64,000 bases of DNA from Chromatocurvus halotolerans (GTDB taxonomy: Bacteria > Pseudomonadota > Gammaproteobacteria > Pseudomonadales > Halieaceae): NCBI RefSeq assembly GCF_004340525.1, contig NZ_SLWX01000009.1, positions 1 through 64,000 of the forward strand, read 5' to 3'. Positions 50,253 to 60,274 of this stretch are shown piece after piece. Positions within the stretch are counted from its first letter, which is position 1. The number at the start of each line of letters is the position of its first letter. The notes beneath the pieces were generated by a model, which was not told the origin of the DNA, searched no databases, and saw only the letters and a program-made list of their open reading frames with translations. A program made the position numbers and the translations under genes.

Positions 50253-51653
50253 TTGGACCGGCTGGACAATGCATTACAGCAGTCACTGGAGGACATTGTC
50301 GGTCCGGCGCACGTCCACCGGGATGCAGAAACCCTTGCGCATTACGGACGCGACTGGACGCGTGCCATCGAGCCTGCACCGGTGGCTGCTGTCCTGCCCG
50401 GCAGCATCGGGGAAGTGCAGGCGATTGTCCGACTTGCCGTCGATACAGGCCTGGCTATTGTTCCCTCCGGCGGGCGCACCGGCCTGTCTGCAGGCGCGGT
50501 GGCGGCACAGGGTGAGCTGGTGGTGGCCCTTGATCGCCTGGACCATATCGGCGATTTTTCAGCCGTGGATCGAACAGTACGCTGCGGTGCTGGCGTCGTG
50601 ACCGCTCGGCTGCAGGCCTTCGCCGAGGAGCAGGGCCTGTTTTATCCCGTCGATTTCGCCTCCAGCGGGTCCAGCCAGATTGGCGGCAATATCGCCACCA
50701 ACGCGGGCGGCATCAAGGTCATCCGCCACGGCATGACCCGCGACTGGGTGGCCGGTCTGAAGGTGGTTACCGGCACCGGCGAACTGCTGGATCTCAACCG
50801 TGGCCTGATCAAGAATAACGCCGGCTACGATCTGCGCCATCTGATGATTGGCTCGGAAGGTACGCTCGGCCTGATCGTCGAGGCAACCATCAGCCTGCGC
50901 GAGCCGCCGGGAGATTTGGCGGTGATGGTGCTGGGTGCACCGGACATGCCATCGATCATGAGGGTGCTCGACGCCTTTCGCGGGGAGCTGCAGCTGCACG
51001 CTTTCGAGTTCTTTTCGGAGGACGCCCTTGCCCGCGTCATTGAACACCAGGGCCTGCAGCGTCCTTTCGAGACATCCTGCCCCTATTATGCGCTGCTGGA
51101 ATTCGCTGGCGGCGACGATGCAACCCTCGAGCGTGCCATGGCGCTGTTCGAGTCCGGCGTCGAGGGCGGCTGGGTGCTGGATGGCAGTATCAGCCAGAGC
51201 GTGGCGCAGGCCCGGGCGCTGTGGCGCCTGCGCGAGGATATCTCCGAAACCATTTCACGCTGGACGCCCTACAAGAACGATATCTCGACGCGGGTATCCG
51301 ACGTACCCGCTTTTCTCCAGGAGGTTGAGTCGGTAGTGAACGCCAACTATCCGGATTTCGAAATCATCTGGTTCGGTCACATCGGCGACGGCAACGTGCA
51401 TCTGAATATCCTCAAGCCCGATGCTCTGCCCATGGCGGAGTTCCAGGCACGCTGCGGCGAGGTCAGCCGCTGGGTGTTCGAGATCGTGCAGCGCTATGGC
51501 GGCAGCGTATCGGCGGAACACGGCGTGGGGCTGCTCAAGAAGGACTACCTGTTGTATACCCGGTCGGCGGCGGAGATAGAGATCATGCGGCAGATCAAGC
51601 GGGTGTTTGACCCGGCGGGGATTCTGAATCCGGGGAAGATTTTTGATCTTTAG
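50253..51653 (+). CDS. FAD-linked D-2-hydroxyglutarate dehydrogenase
   Basis: About 466 residues of the D-lactate/glycolate oxidase-like flavoprotein family. The FAD (PCMH) domain has PSGGRTGLSAGA, ASSGSSQIGGNIATNAGGIKVIRHG and HLMIGSEGTLGLI. The C-terminal domain has FGHIGDGNVHLNIL and VSAEHGVGLLKK, with conserved metal-binding histidines. SerA reduces 2-oxoglutarate to D-2-hydroxyglutarate as it makes 3-phosphohydroxypyruvate, and this enzyme reoxidises it; the gene pair is conserved in Pseudomonas. AGGAGG at 50242-50247 points to TTG 50253 as the start rather than GTG 50247, which overlaps the site. Confidence 0.88.
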   Translation: MDRLDNALQQSLEDIVGPAHVHRDAETLAHYGRDWTRAIEPAPVAAVLPGSIGEVQAIVRLAVDTGLAIVPSGGRTGLSAGAVAAQGELVVALDRLDHIGDFSAVDRTVRCGAGVVTARLQAFAEEQGLFYPVDFASSGSSQIGGNIATNAGGIKVIRHGMTRDWVAGLKVVTGTGELLDLNRGLIKNNAGYDLRHLMIGSEGTLGLIVEATISLREPPGDLAVMVLGAPDMPSIMRVLDAFRGELQLHAFEFFSEDALARVIEHQGLQRPFETSCPYYALLEFAGGDDATLERAMALFESGVEGGWVLDGSISQSVAQARALWRLREDISETISRWTPYKNDISTRVSDVPAFLQEVESVVNANYPDFEIIWFGHIGDGNVHLNILKPDALPMAEFQARCGEVSRWVFEIVQRYGGSVSAEHGVGLLKKDYLLYTRSAAEIEIMRQIKRVFDPAGILNPGKIFDL

Positions 51654-51678
51654 GGGCTCTTGTTCGGAGCACTGTTCC

Positions 51679-51794
51679 GGCCCGGGAGTCGGGCGCGGTG
51701 CGGCTGGACACGCCAGTTCGCCATCCATGGCGGCTCGGGTGCGGCCATCCGTGGCCGCACACGGTCCAGCCGCACCGCGCCCGACTCCCGGGCC
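51679..51794 (+). repeat. Palindromic element C: 54-base core in a perfect 31-bp outer stem
   Basis: Arms 51679-51709 and 51764-51794 are perfect inverted repeats. The core (51710-51763) is the reverse complement of the core at 35319-35372 with 3 differences. The arms share only the innermost GGAC/GTCC and outermost GGCCCGG-like bases with element B. It begins 25 bases past the stop of the dehydrogenase gene, in the sense orientation. Inner hairpins have TCCA and TCCG loops. Confidence 0.93.
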
Positions 51795-51857
51795 TGACAT
51801 CGGTGCGCACAGAGAACCCTGAAGATCTTCAGGGTTTGCAGGTGGTGCAATACGACG

Positions 51858-52241
51858 CTATTTGGCTTTCTTTCTTGACAGGTAGCGCACGTTCGGGAGT
51901 CCCTTGAAGTCTTTGTCCATGGTCCAGACGACGGCGGCATATTTCTGCGCCGTGGCGAATACGATGCTGTCTGCAAGCGGGAGTTTGTGAAGCGCGCCAA
52001 GCCGGGCCGCGTCGCTTGCCAGGTCGGAATCCAGGGAAACCACCTTTCCCTGCTTCATGTGGGCTGTGACGACGAGGGCAGTCTCTTCTCCCAGCTGGTG
52101 CAGGACGGCCCTGAAGACTTCGGCGAGGGTGATGCTGGGCACCAGCAGCTCGGGCACGTTTTCGATTGGCTCGGCGAATGCCCCCGCATGCTGATCGCCG
52201 GCAAAGTAGGATAGCCACGCTGACGAATCGACGACGTTCAC
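51858..52241 (-). CDS. PIN-domain toxin (VapC-like ribonuclease)
   Basis: 127 residues from a GTG at 52241 (VNVVDSSAWLSYFAGD). The acidic residues expected of a PIN nuclease are present: Asp5, Glu41 in LAEVFRA, Asp91 in LADSIVFATA, and Asp109 in TMDKDF. Its start overlaps the antitoxin stop by four bases (GTGA). Predicted to cleave RNA when free of its antitoxin. The pair is bracketed by palindromic elements C and D. Confidence 0.88.
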   Translation of the reverse strand: MNVVDSSAWLSYFAGDQHAGAFAEPIENVPELLVPSITLAEVFRAVLHQLGEETALVVTAHMKQGKVVSLDSDLASDAARLGALHKLPLADSIVFATAQKYAAVVWTMDKDFKGLPNVRYLSRKKAK

Positions 52242-52441
52242 ACGCGATCGTCGTCTCTCGCGACGCCGGTATCGATATTCCTTAGCAGGCCTCGCAGCTC
52301 TTGCATGGGTCTCAGGGGAATCACTTCGATGCGGCCACAATAGGCCATGATCTGGACTTTCTGCCCTGACACAATGCCCATGGAGTCGCGAATTTCCTTG
52401 GGAATGACAATCTGAAACTTGGGAGAGACAGTAACTTCCAT
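52238..52441 (-). CDS. AbrB/MazE-type antitoxin (VapB-like)
   Basis: 67 residues. The swapped-hairpin AbrB DNA-binding domain occupies about residues 1-45 (MEVTVSPKFQIVIPKEIRDSMGIVSGQKVQIMAYCGRIEVIPL). The short acidic C-terminal tail would bind the toxin. It precedes the PIN gene in the usual antitoxin-first order and should repress its own operon. Confidence 0.9.
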   Translation of the reverse strand: MEVTVSPKFQIVIPKEIRDSMGIVSGQKVQIMAYCGRIEVIPLRPMQELRGLLRNIDTGVARDDDRV

Positions 52442-52594
52442 CCCGTAGCGCCTATCGATAGCCTGTTGGTATTACGGTAGAGCCATCGATCCGGGAGGTC
52501 AAGGCTCACGATGCTGTCTCCAGGCGTGAAATGCCCCTCGGCCTCCGTGGTGGGAGCCGCCAATCCTGCAGCATACACCACGGCCAGGTCTGCC

Positions 52595-52694
52595 GGACGG
52601 TCAGGGCTTTCCCGGACCGTGCGCGGCCACGGATGGTCGCGCCCGAGCCGCCACGGATGGCGAACTGGCGTGTCCGGGAAAGCCCTGACCGTCC
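52595..52694 (-). repeat. Palindromic element D: 54-base core in a perfect 23-bp outer stem
   Basis: Arms 52595-52617 and 52672-52694 pair perfectly; imperfect pairing continues some 12 bases further out. The core (52618-52671) differs from that of element B at 3 of 54 positions, two of which convert the hairpin loops from TCCA to TCCG. It ends 24 bases past the ilvA stop and is in the sense orientation for ilvA. Confidence 0.93.
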
Positions 52695-52718
52695 TGCAGG
52701 CCGGATTCGGAGCCGCAG

Positions 52719-54248
<1,530 letters not shown>

Positions 54249-54410
54249 GGGATTACACTCGTTTCGAAGTCAACATGGTAAAGCAGCAGGTGCACGTTTG
54301 CAGCACCGTACCCTGTGCAGGCGCGGCGGGGGCTGGTTCCGGTTGGGGGGCGACGGCCTTGCGCGGTACACTCGGTGCTCACGCAAATCGCCAGTCGCGC
54401 AGGATTCAAC

Positions 54411-55085
54411 ATGAACAGTGATGCAAAGAAACAGGCGGTCGCCGCAGCCGCGCTGGACTATCTCAAGCCACATCTCGAGAACGATACCGTTATCGGCATC
54501 GGCACCGGGTCGACGGCCAACTGTTTTATCGACGCGCTGGCGCCGGTGCGGGGCCGTTTTGCGGTTACCGTGGCCAGTTCAGAGGCGTCGGCGGAGCGCC
54601 TGAAGTCGCACGGCATTCCCGTGCAGTCGCTGACCAGCGTCGATCGTGTCGATTTCTACGTGGATGGTGCCGACCAGGCCAACAGTGCGCTGCAGCTGAT
54701 CAAGGGCGGTGGCGGCGCCCTGACCCGGGAAAAGATTGTTGCCGCTGTCGCTCGGGAGTTTATCTGCATCGCGGATGACAGCAAGCTGGTACACACCCTG
54801 GGTGAATTTCCCTTGCCGGTAGAGGTGATTCCCATGGCGCGTAGTCATGTGGCCCGATGTCTGGTCAGCCTGGGCGGTGAGCCGGTATACCGGGACGGCT
54901 TCGTTACCGACAACGGCAACATCATTCTCGACGTACACCGCTTGAGCATCGCCCAGCCTCTCGCTCTTGAGGAAGCCATCAACAATATCACGGGCGTCGT
55001 GTGCCACGGCCTGTTTGCACATCGCCCGGCGGATGTTCTGCTGCTGGCAGGTGATGCCGGCGTCAGGGAACTGCGGGCGAGCTGA
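54411..55085 (+). CDS. rpiA: Ribose-5-phosphate isomerase A
   Basis: A 224-residue enzyme converting ribose-5-phosphate and ribulose-5-phosphate. It carries [48 protein letters not shown] (catalytic Asp/Glu/Lys region) and [11 protein letters not shown]. The ATG at 54411 ([18 protein letters not shown]) fits family length; the frame upstream to 54315 overlaps the divergent promoter region. Confidence 0.97.
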   Translation: MNSDAKKQAVAAAALDYLKPHLENDTVIGIGTGSTANCFIDALAPVRGRFAVTVASSEASAERLKSHGIPVQSLTSVDRVDFYVDGADQANSALQLIKGGGGALTREKIVAAVAREFICIADDSKLVHTLGEFPLPVEVIPMARSHVARCLVSLGGEPVYRDGFVTDNGNIILDVHRLSIAQPLALEEAINNITGVVCHGLFAHRPADVLLLAGDAGVRELRAS

Positions 55086-55375
55086 GATTCGCGGTGTGGG
55101 GCCGTGCCCCTTGAGGGGTATATCGGGCAAAATATCCGGTATGGACGGGTTGCATGGCAGAATATTCCGTGTAAGCTCTGTGACAAATTGACAAAAAAAG
55201 ACAGGGCCAAGAGCTGGACAAGAAAAGTTGTCAAGAAAACCGGCTCTCATGATTCACTCAAAATGACGGGCTTCTGTGTAGGGCGCATGTTGTGATAGGG
55301 CCAGGTGTCATTGCCGGTAAGTCACGATGCCCTGGCAGATCTTTTTTAGTTGCACATTGATGACGAGAGTGTTGC
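55086..55375. other. 290-base gap after rpiA, no convincing gene; possible weak terminator
   Basis: The stretch is more AT-rich than its flanks (GTGACAAATTGACAAAAAAAGAC region). A 63-codon frame at 55104-55295 has no family likeness or good start site and is not called. GCCAGG (55300-55305) and CCTGGC (55331-55336) could form a 6-bp stem ahead of six T residues at 55342-55347, a weak terminator candidate. Confidence 0.4.
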
Positions 55376-55519
55376 GTGAATAGACGACCCGATACCATGT
55401 TTGTGCTGATTGCCGTATTCGCTGTGGGGATGATTGCGACGCTGTTGCTGCCCATGACCTCGAGTCAGACCAACGCCGCTCCGGCGTCGCCTTTGCAGGC
55501 AGGCATTATTCTGGAGTGA
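55376..55519 (+). CDS. Very small single-pass membrane protein
   Basis: 47 residues from a GTG at 55376, or about 40 from the ATG at 55397. The sequence NRRPDTMFVLIAVFAVGMIATLLLP is one membrane helix with a basic N-terminus, followed by a short polar tail (MTSSQTNAAPASPLQAGIILE). The start follows GACGAGAG. It lies between rpiA and the convergent fau. Unknown family; called on topology, start context and coding-like composition. Confidence 0.5.
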   Translation: MNRRPDTMFVLIAVFAVGMIATLLLPMTSSQTNAAPASPLQAGIILE

Positions 55520-55547
55520 ATCCCGGGCGACGCCGGGCGCTGGCGCG

Positions 55548-56135
55548 TCAATTCCGCATGCACCTCACCAGGCGGCTACCCGTCACCACGTAGTCCAGCG
55601 GCACGTCCCAGCTGTCATAAGGTAGATTGTCATATTCCTGGCAGTCGTATCCGAGTCCCACCAGCAGTCCTGGCTTTTCCCGGCACAGCGCCCGGTCGTA
55701 GTAACCTGCGCCCATTCCCAACCTGACACCATGGGCATTCCAGGCAACCAGCGGCAGTAACATGATATCGAGGGCGCTCACGGGAACCGCAGCTGCAGTC
55801 TGCATGGGCTGGAAAATGCCGTAGCGGGCCTTCCGGAGGGAGTCGCCGGCGCTGTACCGGCGAAACTGCAGTGTGGTACCCGGTGCCATGTCCGGCAGAA
55901 ACGTCTGCTTGCCCGCGCGCTGCGCCGCCAGCAGCAGTGGGCCGCAGTCAAACTCTTCCCGTGTTGCCAGGTAGCCGGCCACATGCGTTGCCCGGCGCCA
56001 GCCGGGCAGTTCCAAGAGCTGTATGGCGGCGCGCTCGGCGATGACCTGTCGCTGATCCTCGGGAACACGCTGGCGGCGGGCGCGTAGCTGCCGGCGCAAT
56101 CTCTGCTTGTCTGTCGTGGGGGGCGGTTCTCGCAT
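55548..56135 (-). CDS. fau: 5-formyltetrahydrofolate cyclo-ligase
   Basis: 195 residues from the Met at 56135 (MREPPPTTDKQRLRRQLRARR). It has the ATP-binding basic N-terminus, the folate-site segment PLVAWNAHGVRLGMGAGYYDRAL, and VGLGYDCQEYDNLPYDSWDVPLDYVVT. The frame stays open to 56210 but that would run into 6S RNA. Lying directly downstream of ssrS, it forms the conserved ssrS-ygfA transcription unit of gammaproteobacteria. Confidence 0.94.
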   Translation of the reverse strand: MREPPPTTDKQRLRRQLRARRQRVPEDQRQVIAERAAIQLLELPGWRRATHVAGYLATREEFDCGPLLLAAQRAGKQTFLPDMAPGTTLQFRRYSAGDSLRKARYGIFQPMQTAAAVPVSALDIMLLPLVAWNAHGVRLGMGAGYYDRALCREKPGLLVGLGYDCQEYDNLPYDSWDVPLDYVVTGSRLVRCMRN

Positions 56136-56159
56136 GAGAGCCAGCTTCCAGAATCGGTA

Positions 56160-56340
56160 AAGGTTCCCGGTGTACCGCTGACAGGTCGGCCCTTGAACCG
56201 AAAGGTTCAAGGTGGTGGCTCCCGCGGTGTATCAGGCTTTCCGGTACAAGCCGGACCTGCACAACAACACCATTCGGTCACCGCCGGTTACAGCAGTATC
56301 GGCTCGAGGACTGAGTGTCTGGCGAATACACCAGGAACCG
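56160..56340 (-). ncRNA. ssrS: 6S RNA
   Basis: Read on the minus strand, the segment has the closing stem (GGTTCC-GGTGTA at the 5' end with TACACC-GGAACC at the 3' end). The 5' bubble edge TCGAGCCGATA and the 3' CACCTTGAACC...GGTTCAAGGG hairpin are characteristic of gammaproteobacterial 6S RNA. It is between zapA and fau, its standard place. It binds sigma-70 RNA polymerase in stationary phase. Ends are approximate. Confidence 0.9.
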
Positions 56341-56346
56341 GACACC

Positions 56347-56352
56347 AGTATA
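56347..56352 (-). promoter_or_regulatory. -10 box of the 6S RNA promoter
   Basis: On the minus strand TATACT ends 6-7 bases before the inferred 5' end of 6S RNA at about 56340. No strong -35 box is seen 17 bases upstream. Confidence 0.6.
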
Positions 56353-56403
56353 ACGCAAGCGGTGGCGCAGACCGAGGGCTGTGACCGCTGATGTGTCTGA
56401 GAG

Positions 56404-56742
56404 TCAGCTGATCTCAATCTGTCTGAGTTTGTGCAGCGCCTCTTCAAGCTTGTTGTTTAGACTGCGGAACGCGGCCTCGCTGTCGGCGTTCTCCGTGCTC
56501 GCAAGCGCTGTTTCGCCATCGGTGCGTGTAGCCCGCAGCAATTCATAGCTGATGTTCAGCGCTGCCATCACCGCGATGCGTTCAAGGCCGATAACCTTTC
56601 CGGTGTCACGAATGGAGCGCATCTGTGAATCGAGGTAATTGGCCGACGTGACCAGGTCTGCCTTCTGCTCAGGCGGACAGGCGACCTGGTAGCTCTTGTC
56701 GAGAATCGTGACGTTGACCGTGTTTGGCTGTGCCATTGCCAT
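56404..56742 (-). CDS. zapA: Cell division protein ZapA
   Basis: A 112-residue protein that stabilises and bundles FtsZ filaments. The N-terminal globular part (NTVNVTILDKSYQVACPPEQKADLVTSANYLDSQMRSIRDTGKVIGLERIAVMAALNIS) is the ZapA signature, followed by a C-terminal coiled coil. It follows the small coiled-coil gene by 5 bases and precedes 6S RNA. Confidence 0.95.
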   Translation of the reverse strand: MAMAQPNTVNVTILDKSYQVACPPEQKADLVTSANYLDSQMRSIRDTGKVIGLERIAVMAALNISYELLRATRTDGETALASTENADSEAAFRSLNNKLEEALHKLRQIEIS

Positions 56743-56747
56743 GCCTT

Positions 56748-56948
56748 TTACTCTGTCGAACGCAGACGGCTCAGCATGGATTCCACCCGCTGGCGCGCTG
56801 CCTCATTGTTGTCGATCAGTTCCTGTCGCTCTCGACGCCAGTTCAGGTTCTCCGCCTTCAAGCGCTGGTTTTCCTGATTCAGTTCACCGCAGAGGGCGAT
56901 CAACTGATCGATCCTGGATTCCAGCATTTTCAGCGCGTCATCTGCCAT
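56748..56948 (-). CDS. ZapB-like small coiled-coil protein (TIGR02449 type)
   Basis: 66 residues that are almost entirely one coiled coil (LKMLESRIDQLIALCGELNQENQRLKAENLNWRRERQELIDNNEAARQRVESMLSRLRS). It resembles the TIGR02449 proteins encoded immediately upstream of zapA in Pseudomonas and relatives. Position suggests a role near the division ring; that is inference. Confidence 0.88.
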   Translation of the reverse strand: MADDALKMLESRIDQLIALCGELNQENQRLKAENLNWRRERQELIDNNEAARQRVESMLSRLRSTE

Positions 56949-57099
56949 TGCCGTTATACTTGGGTTTTCGCGGAGTGTCCTGCACTATAGAGCCGCGCCG
57001 CAGAGAGGTCAACGACGTAAATGTTAATTAATTCAAGCATCTGCCAGCACTTTAGAGAGCGCATGTCACGTAGCTTGTTCGGGTGGCGGGACGCGTACC

Positions 57100-57699
57100 G
57101 TGTTTGACCTGCGCCCGGGCGACAACAGCGATTTGCCGGATTTCGATGAGCTAGCCAACCACCTCTTTGAGCAGGGCATACAGAGCTCGCCCTCGGAGCT
57201 GCACGGCTGTCTGGCCGGACTGCTCGGTGGCGGCGCAGGCCGTGAGCCCGGCGCCGGACTCGCGGGCCTGGGGAAGGCGCTTTCAATCGATGTCCACGGC
57301 GAACTCGCCGATGGACTACAGCAGATGTATGCGCGCACCGCGGCCTCCGCGGCAAGCGAAAATCTGCACTTCCATCCACTGCTGCCCGGCGATGAAACAG
57401 AGCTGGCGCAGCGCACCCTGGCCCTTGCCGACTGGTGTCGGGGGTTTCTGTCGGGCTTCGCCGAGGCCCGCGTCAGTGCGGGCCTGACAGAAGCCGGCGT
57501 CGCGGCCGACAGCGCTGAGGCCCTGCGTGACTTCGCCGCTATCGCCCAGGCTGATGCTGAAGAAGACGACCCCGATGAAGCTGAGCGCGCCTACGCCGAA
57601 CTGGTGGAGTATCTTCGCGTGGCAGCGATGAATGTCATTGCCGACAGCCAGCAGCTGTTTTCCGATGCGGGCGCTACCAAAGACCGTACCCTTCACTGA
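57100..57699 (+). CDS. YgfB/UPF0149 family protein
   Basis: 199 residues from a GTG at 57100. SSPSELHGCLAGLLGGGA, LPGDETELAQRTLALADWCRGFLSGFA and the acidic DAEEDDPDEAERAYAELVEYLRVAAMNV segment define the family. In Pseudomonas the homologue affects beta-lactamase induction; in E. coli its role is unclear. It overlaps nothing and is followed by pepP after 22 bases, the conserved ygfB-pepP-ubiH order. Confidence 0.92.
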   Translation: MFDLRPGDNSDLPDFDELANHLFEQGIQSSPSELHGCLAGLLGGGAGREPGAGLAGLGKALSIDVHGELADGLQQMYARTAASAASENLHFHPLLPGDETELAQRTLALADWCRGFLSGFAEARVSAGLTEAGVAADSAEALRDFAAIAQADAEEDDPDEAERAYAELVEYLRVAAMNVIADSQQLFSDAGATKDRTLH

Positions 57700-57721
57700 A
57701 CGAGGCCTGGATCCGACCCTC

Positions 57722-59035
57722 ATGACGATCAGCAAGACGGAATACGCCCGCCGCCGGCGCAATCTGATGGCGCTCATGGAGCCGAACAGCATTGCTATCA
57801 TTCCCTCCGCCAACGAGCAGACGCGCAGCCGCGACACCGAATTCCCCTTTCGCCAGGACAGTGATTTTCGCTACCTGTCCGGCTTTGACGAACCTGAATC
57901 GGTGCTGGCCCTGATACCGGGCCGACGCCATGGACAGTTTGTGCTGTTCTGCCGGGAGCGGGATGTCACCCGGGAGTTATGGCACGGCCGCCGCGCCGGT
58001 CCGGAGGGTGCGGTAGAGAATTTCGGTGCCGATGACGCCTTCCCGATCGGCGACATCGACGAGATTCTTCCCGGCCTTGTCGAAGGCCGCGAGCGCGTCT
58101 ACTACTCCATGGGGCGCAGCGCGGATTTCGACAGTCGTATCATGGGCTGGGTCAATCGCATTCGCAGCAAGGCCGCCACTGGCGCGGTTCCCCCCGGCGA
58201 GTTCACCGATCTCGATCACATGCTGCACGAGCTCCGGCTATACAAGAGCGCCGCGGAGCTCAGGCTGATGCGCAAGGCCGCCAGGATAACCGCAGCGGCG
58301 CACTGTCGCGCCATGCGCTTCTGCCGCCCCGGCGTGTATGAATACCAGCTCGAAGCCGAACTGCACCATGAGTTTGCGATGCGTGGTGCCCGTCATCCGG
58401 CTTATGCCTCCATCGTCGGTGGTGGCGACAATGCCTGCATCCTGCACTACGTGGACAACGCCGACCGACTGCGCGACGGTGACCTCGTGCTGATCGATGC
58501 CGGCTGCGAATACCGCGGCTATGCCGCCGACGTCACGCGAACATTCCCGGTTGGCGGGCGTTTTTCCCGCGAACAACGGGCCATTTACGATATCGTTCTG
58601 CGTGCACAGCATGCCGCTTTCGAGGCTACCCGCGCAGGGAACCACTGGAATCAGCCCCACGACGCCACTGTCCGCGTTATCACGGAAGGCCTGGTTGAGC
58701 TCGGCCTGCTCAAGGGAAAGGTGGACCGTCTGATCGACAAGGGCGCCTACCGCGACTTCTACATGCATCGCGCCGGCCACTGGCTCGGCATGGATGTGCA
58801 CGACGTCGGCGATTACCGGGTCGGCGCCGAGCCGCGCCTGCTGGAGCCGGGCATGGTGATGACCGTGGAGCCCGGAATCTACATTGCGCCGGACAATCGC
58901 AGCGTGGCAAAGAAGTGGCGCGGTATTGGCGTGCGTATCGAGGATGACGTGGCCATCACTGCAGACGGCATGGAAGTGCTCTCGGCGGCAGTGCCCACTG
59001 CGGCGGATGACATTGAAGCCCTGATGGTGAGCTGA
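57722..59035 (+). CDS. pepP: Xaa-Pro aminopeptidase PepP
   Basis: A 437-residue M24 metallopeptidase that removes N-terminal residues next to proline. The N-terminal domain (YARRRRNLMALMEPNSIAIIPSANEQTRSRDTEFPFRQDSDFRYLSGFDEPE) is followed by the pita-bread fold. Metal ligands lie in DAGCEYRGYAADVTRTFPV, HRAGHWLGMDVHDVG, MTVEPGIYI and VRIEDDVAI. The frame upstream of 57722 overlaps the preceding gene. It is 3 bases before ubiH. Confidence 0.96.
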   Translation: MTISKTEYARRRRNLMALMEPNSIAIIPSANEQTRSRDTEFPFRQDSDFRYLSGFDEPESVLALIPGRRHGQFVLFCRERDVTRELWHGRRAGPEGAVENFGADDAFPIGDIDEILPGLVEGRERVYYSMGRSADFDSRIMGWVNRIRSKAATGAVPPGEFTDLDHMLHELRLYKSAAELRLMRKAARITAAAHCRAMRFCRPGVYEYQLEAELHHEFAMRGARHPAYASIVGGGDNACILHYVDNADRLRDGDLVLIDAGCEYRGYAADVTRTFPVGGRFSREQRAIYDIVLRAQHAAFEATRAGNHWNQPHDATVRVITEGLVELGLLKGKVDRLIDKGAYRDFYMHRAGHWLGMDVHDVGDYRVGAEPRLLEPGMVMTVEPGIYIAPDNRSVAKKWRGIGVRIEDDVAITADGMEVLSAAVPTAADDIEALMVS

Positions 59036-59038
59036 CGG

Positions 59039-60274
59039 ATGAGCCTGACAGCGAATGTGGTGATTGCCGGTGGCGGAATGGTGGGAATCAGTCTTGCGCT
59101 GCACCTGGCTGCGTCTCTGCCTCGGTCGCAATCCATTACTCTGATAGAAAGCTATCCACTGCGCGGCGGCAATGGCGATTACCACCCCTCCTTCGACGCG
59201 CGCTCCACCGCCCTCAGCTACAGCTCGCGGCTGATTTATGAAGGTCTCGGGCTGTGGCAGGCACTGTCGGCCTGGGCCGAGCCGATACGCCATATACACG
59301 TATCCAGTCAGGGGCGCTTTGGCAGCAGCCTCATGGACGCCGACGACCAGGGATGGCCGGGGCTGGGTTACGTGGTCGAGAACGCCTGGCTGGGCCGCGT
59401 GCTGTTGGACGCCCTGCTTGCCTCGTCACGCATACAGCTTGTCAGCCCGGCCAGCGCAGTCGCCGCAAAGCCCCGGGACGGTCGCATGGAAATCAGTCTG
59501 GATACCGGCGAGCCTGGTGCACTGGCGGCCGATCTGCTGGTCATTGCCGATGGCGCGCAGTCCCGCCTGCGTGACGGTCTCGGTATCGGCGTCAACAGCC
59601 GCCGCTATGATCAGCATGCGCTAGTGGCCAATGTGGCGTTCGCCGCGCCCCACGCCGGTGTGGCTTACGAGCGTTTCACCGCAGCAGGCCCGCTGGCCCT
59701 GCTGCCGCTGCCGCCAACCGCAGATGCCCCGAACCGGGCGGCGCTGGTCTGGACACTCCCGGAGGCTCGCGCGCAGGAGCTGGCGGCAGCGGAGCCGGCG
59801 GCGTTTCTGCAGGAACTGCAGGAGACCTTTGGCTATCGACTGGGCCGTGCTGTTCAGGTTGGTGAGAGGTCCACTTATCCGCTGTCGCTCGTGGAGGCGC
59901 GGGAATGTGTGCGTCGGCACGTGGTGGTGGTCGGCAATGCGGCGCATGCCCTGCATCCCGTGGCCGGCCAGGGCTTCAATCTGGCGCTGCGGGATATTGC
60001 TGCGTTGTCTGCGGTGCTTGCGCAGGCCATTACAGGCGGCGATACCGCGGGAGATCCCGCAGTTCTGGCCCGTTACGCCGCACGCCAGCGCGTTGATCAG
60101 CAGCGTACCATTGCCGCGAGCGACCGGCTGCCCGGCCTGTTCATGAACGCGGATCCGGTTTTTGGCCTTGCCCGCGATCTGGCGCTATCGGGTCTGGATC
60201 TGGCACGCGGCGCAAAATCCGCGTTTGTCCGCCATGCCGCAGGGGTCGCGGCACTGGAGGCACGGAATGCCTGA
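59039..60274 (+). CDS. ubiH: 2-octaprenyl-6-methoxyphenyl hydroxylase
   Basis: A 411-residue FAD monooxygenase of ubiquinone synthesis. It has the dinucleotide site VVIAGGGMVGISLALHLA and DARSTALSYSSRLIYEGLGLW near the N-terminus. The second FAD motif is VVGNAAHALHPVAGQGFNLALRDIAAL. The UbiH assignment over UbiI/UbiF follows from the pepP-ubiH-ubiI order and the GDYHPSFDARSTAL-type start. Overlaps the next gene by 8 bases. Confidence 0.93.
   Translation: MSLTANVVIAGGGMVGISLALHLAASLPRSQSITLIESYPLRGGNGDYHPSFDARSTALSYSSRLIYEGLGLWQALSAWAEPIRHIHVSSQGRFGSSLMDADDQGWPGLGYVVENAWLGRVLLDALLASSRIQLVSPASAVAAKPRDGRMEISLDTGEPGALAADLLVIADGAQSRLRDGLGIGVNSRRYDQHALVANVAFAAPHAGVAYERFTAAGPLALLPLPPTADAPNRAALVWTLPEARAQELAAAEPAAFLQELQETFGYRLGRAVQVGERSTYPLSLVEARECVRRHVVVVGNAAHALHPVAGQGFNLALRDIAALSAVLAQAITGGDTAGDPAVLARYAARQRVDQQRTIAASDRLPGLFMNADPVFGLARDLALSGLDLARGAKSAFVRHAAGVAALEARNA

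Noticed and set aside
55104-55295. 63-codon open frame after rpiA
   Set aside because: It has no good start context or family likeness and its composition is not clearly coding.
56136-56210. Longer fau start
   Set aside because: It would translate through the 3' end of 6S RNA; the Met at 56135 fits the family.
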